A DNA stretch of 64,000 bases from Bolinopsis microptera (lineage: Eukaryota > Ctenophora > Tentaculata > Lobata > Bolinopsidae): contig NC_087078.1 in NCBI RefSeq assembly GCF_026151205.1, positions 9,440,675 through 9,504,674 on the forward strand. Reading direction: 5' to 3'. The first letter of the stretch is position 1. Every line of letters starts with the position of its first letter. A program made the position numbers and the translations under genes. This document shows positions 60,381-64,000 of the stretch, piece after piece. The notes under the pieces were generated by a model. The model was not told the DNA's origin, ran no database searches, and worked only from the letters and a program-made list of their open reading frames with translations.

Positions 60381-62140
60381 CTGGACTCACTAAGGTTCTC
60401 AGAAACCAAATCAATGACCACAGTGCTTGTCCCCAGAGACGATTCCTTGACGACTGGGCTGGTTCCCCGGGACGTTTCCTTGACGACGGGGCTGGTTCCC
60501 CGGGACGTTTCCTTGACGACGGGGCTGGTTCCCCGGGACGTTTCCTTGACGACGGGGCTGGTTCCCCGGGATGTTTCCTTAGAGGGTGCTGTAATCTTCG
60601 ATTTTATGAATAATTCCATGCAGTCCCCAAGACAACACAGAATCCTTGCAGCGTAGGACTTTTTGTTCAATGTCAACTCGTTTTCTGTGAGCTCAACCTT
60701 CTTTATTCTGTCCAGAGCAGTTCGTTTTACTCCGTGCAGTGCACTGAAAAAGGAGTAGATATTGGTCACCAGTGCAGAGATACGAGACATTATCATTTAA
60801 AACAAAAGAATTAATCCTAGCATTAAATAGTTATAACTCTGACGCTGCCAAACGTTTGCGCAGGTTCAGTTCGCTCCTAAGTTCAGTTTGCAAAGCAAAC
60901 CTGCACAAAAGTTCAAAACAGTGACCCAAGTTATTATTAAACGAATTCGTAGTTCTAACCTTCGGAATTTCTGTTGAAATAGTTTAATCATCTTTACTTT
61001 AGTCTCAGGCAGCACTTTCGTCAGCAACCGTATGAAAATAGCGAACATGACATACTCTGACAAGTGGTAGGGTACAATCTGGTAGTGAGCAGAGAACCAG
61101 TCCCCAGGTTTGATCTCCACTGGGTTTATATCCATGAAATATTTCATCATTAGCAGCCTCCGGAGGTGGTAGAGCAGCGACAAGGGTGACTGAACATTCA
61201 GCAACATTGAACAGTACGTGTTTACGGAAGCTAGAGAAACATTCTTCTTGTCCAGGTGTAGTGAGAGAATGTGGTTGATAAATATCCTCATAACCTCCTG
61301 CACATCGGCCTCATCAGAAAATTTTGTTTGGATTGAGGTGAGGTTATCTACAATCTTTTCGAAGTGACTAGAGTTATCCTGTGAAGGAGTGAGTGGTGAA
61401 CTTGAGCTCCTTTCTGAGACTGAAGGAATATTCGAGATAATCTGCGCGGGTATTACATTGCAGGCAGTCTGGAGCTGAGGTCTTGAGTGAGTAGCGTGAG
61501 AAGCACTAGAATTAGAGGAACCTTGCCGTACGAGCATTACGGGAGGGAGCATTCCGGGAGGGAGCATTCCGGGAGGGAGGCTGACTGCAGGGAGGCTGTA
61601 TTTCGTCATTTCCTCAATTATCTCCGCTCGGGAAGGATCTAACCTCCGCCCCTCAAAATCCAAATCAATGACCACTGGGCTTGTCTTCCTGGACGTTTCC
61701 ATAACGACTGTGCTGGCTCCCCGGGAGGGTGCCGATTTATGGGAGGGAGGCTGTCTGTAGGGAGGCTGTATTATTGTATGCCCTTCCTCAATTATCTCAG
61801 CTCGGGGAGGGTCTAACCTCCGCCTCTTCTGCGGACGCTCACTCTGCAGACGCTGACTCGCAGCATTTGTCTCGGACACCATGTCATGCGCAAACCCTTT
61901 GAGTCTTCTAACTACGTTCTCTTGGTTGAGACCTCGTGTGCAGTTTTCAATGTGCTGTTTGAACTTGGAACTAAGGAGGTAACTGTTGGGGCACGTGTGT
62001 TTAACTGCGTCAAGATTAGCAAAGAATTGACTGAAGAGTGCGCTCCTAGGAACAAGTTGTCGGACATCTTCAACCATTGAGATGTAGAGTGAGTGGTTGT
62101 CAGGTTCCTCGTCGGAGTCGAGGTTCACAACTTCGACCAT
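60381..62140 (-). CDS. DAXX: DAXX-like gene, N-terminal two exons
   Basis: Exons 60960-62140 (ATG at 62140; donor CGAAG|GTTAG) and 60381-60743 (acceptor CCTTTTTCAG, donor CAG|GTAGAT) join in phase 2. The second exits in phase 2, matching the exon at 54775, so I infer one gene of ~1500 codons spanning 50070-62140. The start VVNLDSDEE resembles a SUMO-interacting motif like DAXX's N-terminal IIVLDDDDE. LFSQFFANL...LLSSKFKQHIENC fits the DAXX helical bundle. Further SIM-like motifs: SPVVIDLDFEG, STVVIDLVSE. An unidentified helical region (residues ~270-440, with LSLLYHLRRLLMMKYF) has no counterpart I know in vertebrate DAXX. Four tandem 11-residue repeats (ETSRGTSPVVK) follow. If the join is wrong this is a separate gene. 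Confidence 0.65.
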
Positions 62141-62852
62141 TGCTACAAGATATTGTTATATTGAGTAAAGCTGAAGTAGGTTTGATGTCGGCCCCCAGAG
62201 GGCTGGATCGCAAGATCCTTTTACAAGATATGATTAATATTAGGTAGTCAAGAATTAAGATCGTATATTTTTTGACAGCTAGATGTGTTTTTGGAATCAT
62301 ACTATACTTTGAGATCCTTGAGAAATCGAAAGGGAAGTATGAATATTGTTTAACATTATATTATAGCAGATTCTGCTGGTTTTGGGTAATGCAAGTTAAT
62401 GAAGATGTAGGGTTAACGTAATAAATCAATTTTCATTACCATAATTCAAAATTTATACATGCAATTCAAGTTTAGTGAAACATAAAACATTCCCTCAAAT
62501 CTATTCATTTTAATATTAACTGTGGTTAAAATTCTCTCTTGACCTAAAACTCATACTGACTAATATAAGGAAGCAATTATTTACTAACACACGGGCAGAG
62601 GCTGAAATGTTTAGCAAAACTTGTCTCAAATTGAATAACGTTCGAACAATGAAGCAGTGGACATCAGATCTACTATATATATTGTTAACTCGTCATGATT
62701 ATATCATTATATAACCCAAATGTACAACAATTGAAAGCAAGCAATATATTTTACTACATAATTTTAGAACTCCACTGTCTACAAAGTCTCTAAAGTAATA
62801 GACGAAGAAGGTCAAAAAGGGGCTGATCAGATAAGTTACATTGAGCTTTACC
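62141..62852. other. Spacer between DAXX-like gene and COPE
   Basis: AT-rich. It should contain the DAXX-like promoter (right of 62140) and the COPE 3' UTR (left of 62853). No ORF or RNA gene supported. Confidence 0.55.
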
Positions 62853-63960
62853 TTAACGGTTAGACAACAAAGCTGAGGAAAATTCGTCAAAAAGCTTCTC
62901 CTTCTCCTGAAGCCTCAAAACATACGGATGATCAGGATGTGAATCCTTAACTTGGGAAATGTATCGTTTAGCAGAGTCTTTAGCTCCCAAAAACTGTGAA
63001 ACTATCGACAGGTTGATCAAAGTTTCCGGATGACCGCTATCCTTATCCAAAGCCTTTTGTAACACATCCTCCGCTTGTTCAGACTTACCTTGCAGCAAGA
63101 AACAGACTGCCTGACCGTTGAGAAGTATTGGGGTGGGCCCAAACTTATCTGCAAGCTCTTGATACACGTAGTATGCTGTCTGTATGCTCTTTGTGTCTGC
63201 CATTGCGATATTGAGGGCAGCGAGAGAAAGCTGGGATACTGTCGTGTCCTCATCAATCTCCTGCATTTTCTTCACCTCTTTAGTGGCGATATCCACTCGG
63301 TTCATCTGAAGCAGGGTCTGGACTGCTAGAGCGTGACATTCCAGCGAAGAGGCGGAATTTGTGACACGGAGAGTTGACTCAAAGTCTCCAGCTAGCAGAT
63401 AAACGTTGGCACACAAAAGGGCGACGACATTCGGGCAAAGACTTGCTGCTCCTTCGTTCAACACGTTTCCTACCTGAGGGATAAGAGTCATGTTAGTACT
63501 GTAGGAAAACGTACTTTGTTAGGAGTTAACAGATGCTGTGATGCAATAAATTGGCAATATGCACAGTGCATAGGTAAGGTTGAAGGGCAGCCAATCTGCA
63601 GTTATCAATATCTTGAAATAAGAGTAGTAATAATTGAATCCCCTGCTTGCATTTGTATGTGTCACAACATCCTTCAGATAACTTACAAAACAAATGGAAG
63701 CATTTATTGCGTGCATGATAAAATAAGCCATGAACCTAAAAAGTTCTGAAACATTACGGCATCATATGCCAATAGATATACAACGGGGATTGAAAGGGGT
63801 GAGAATGATCAAACTAACCTCTGAAATAACAGCGTCTTTGTTACTAGGATTCTGCATGATCTTAGCAAGAAGTACCAGCGCTAGAAACTCTGGTCCGGAC
63901 CTTGTCTCCACCTCTCCCAACACCAAGTTATATTTACCTGCAAGGACAAACTCTAGTTTC
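62853..63960 (-). CDS. COPE: Coatomer subunit epsilon, 3' two exons (gene continues past window)
   Basis: Exons 63819-63960 (acceptor GATTCAG, donor GAG|GTTAG) and 62853-63473 (acceptor ATCCCTCAG, stop TAG) join in phase 0; ~254 residues seen. Epsilon-COP is a TPR-like subunit of the COPI coat that stabilises alpha-COP in Golgi-to-ER transport. Diagnostic blocks: SLECHALAVQTLLQMNR, EIDEDTTVSQLSLAALN, TAYYVYQELADKFGPTP, LLNGQAVCFLLQGK and ALDKDSGHPETLINLSI. The C-terminus is complete. The N-terminal exons lie beyond 64000. 63474-63818 is an ordinary intron. Confidence 0.95.
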
Positions 63961-64000
63961 CTGAATCAAAAATGTAAACAAACAGATCATTATCAGTGTT

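Overview
This is nuclear DNA of an invertebrate animal: AT-rich, intron-containing and rich in repeats. The genes are metazoan: a ZnT6/SLC30A6-type transporter, a DAXX-like histone chaperone, epsilon-COP, ribokinase, an F-box/LRR protein, rhodopsin-class receptors and an intron-containing tRNA-Leu(CAA). I could not fix the phylum from sequence alone. Most multi-exon models were assembled by hand from splice sites, phase and family similarity, because they are broken up in simple ORF views.

Layout. 30-5173: a 5.1 kb insertion with ~350 bp terminal inverted repeats, carrying spliced gene pieces (one ankyrin-like). 5.2-8.1 kb: two tandem EXD2-like 3'-5' exonuclease genes. 8.7-10.2 kb: ribokinase, whose stop codon lies in a 32 bp minisatellite. 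11.1-17.7 kb: two related 7TM receptor genes, one intact and one disrupted, separated by a 3.4 kb insertion. 18-19.6 kb: F-box/LRR gene. 19.8-31.5 kb: mostly repeats, LINE fragments and a SWIM zinc-finger gene end. 31.6-48.4 kb: the ZnT6-like gene, with a secreted-protein gene nested on the other strand. 50.1-62.1 kb: the DAXX-like gene, with an opposite-strand receptor gene and a tRNA gene inside one intron. 62.9 kb to the right edge: the 3' part of COPE.

Main discoveries. (1) Penultimate intron of the ZnT6-like gene: a ~9 kb array of ~250 copies of a 36 bp unit. Each unit is the last 21 nt of the upstream exon plus the first 15 nt of the intron, so nearly every unit regenerates a 5' splice site. 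All units are multiples of 3 in length. The ancestral intron was probably ~193 bp; it is now 11.6 kb. (2) A set of insertions bounded by poly-G at the left and poly-C at the right, flanked by exact 8 bp target duplications (TGGATACT, GAAGTAAT, GCTAGAAC, CATTATAG). They carry different, mostly tandem-repetitive cargo. One has an unoccupied paralogous target elsewhere in the window. (3) Repeated seeding of tandem repeats at gene boundaries: splice donor (ZnT6-like), stop codon (ribokinase), splice acceptor (second receptor).
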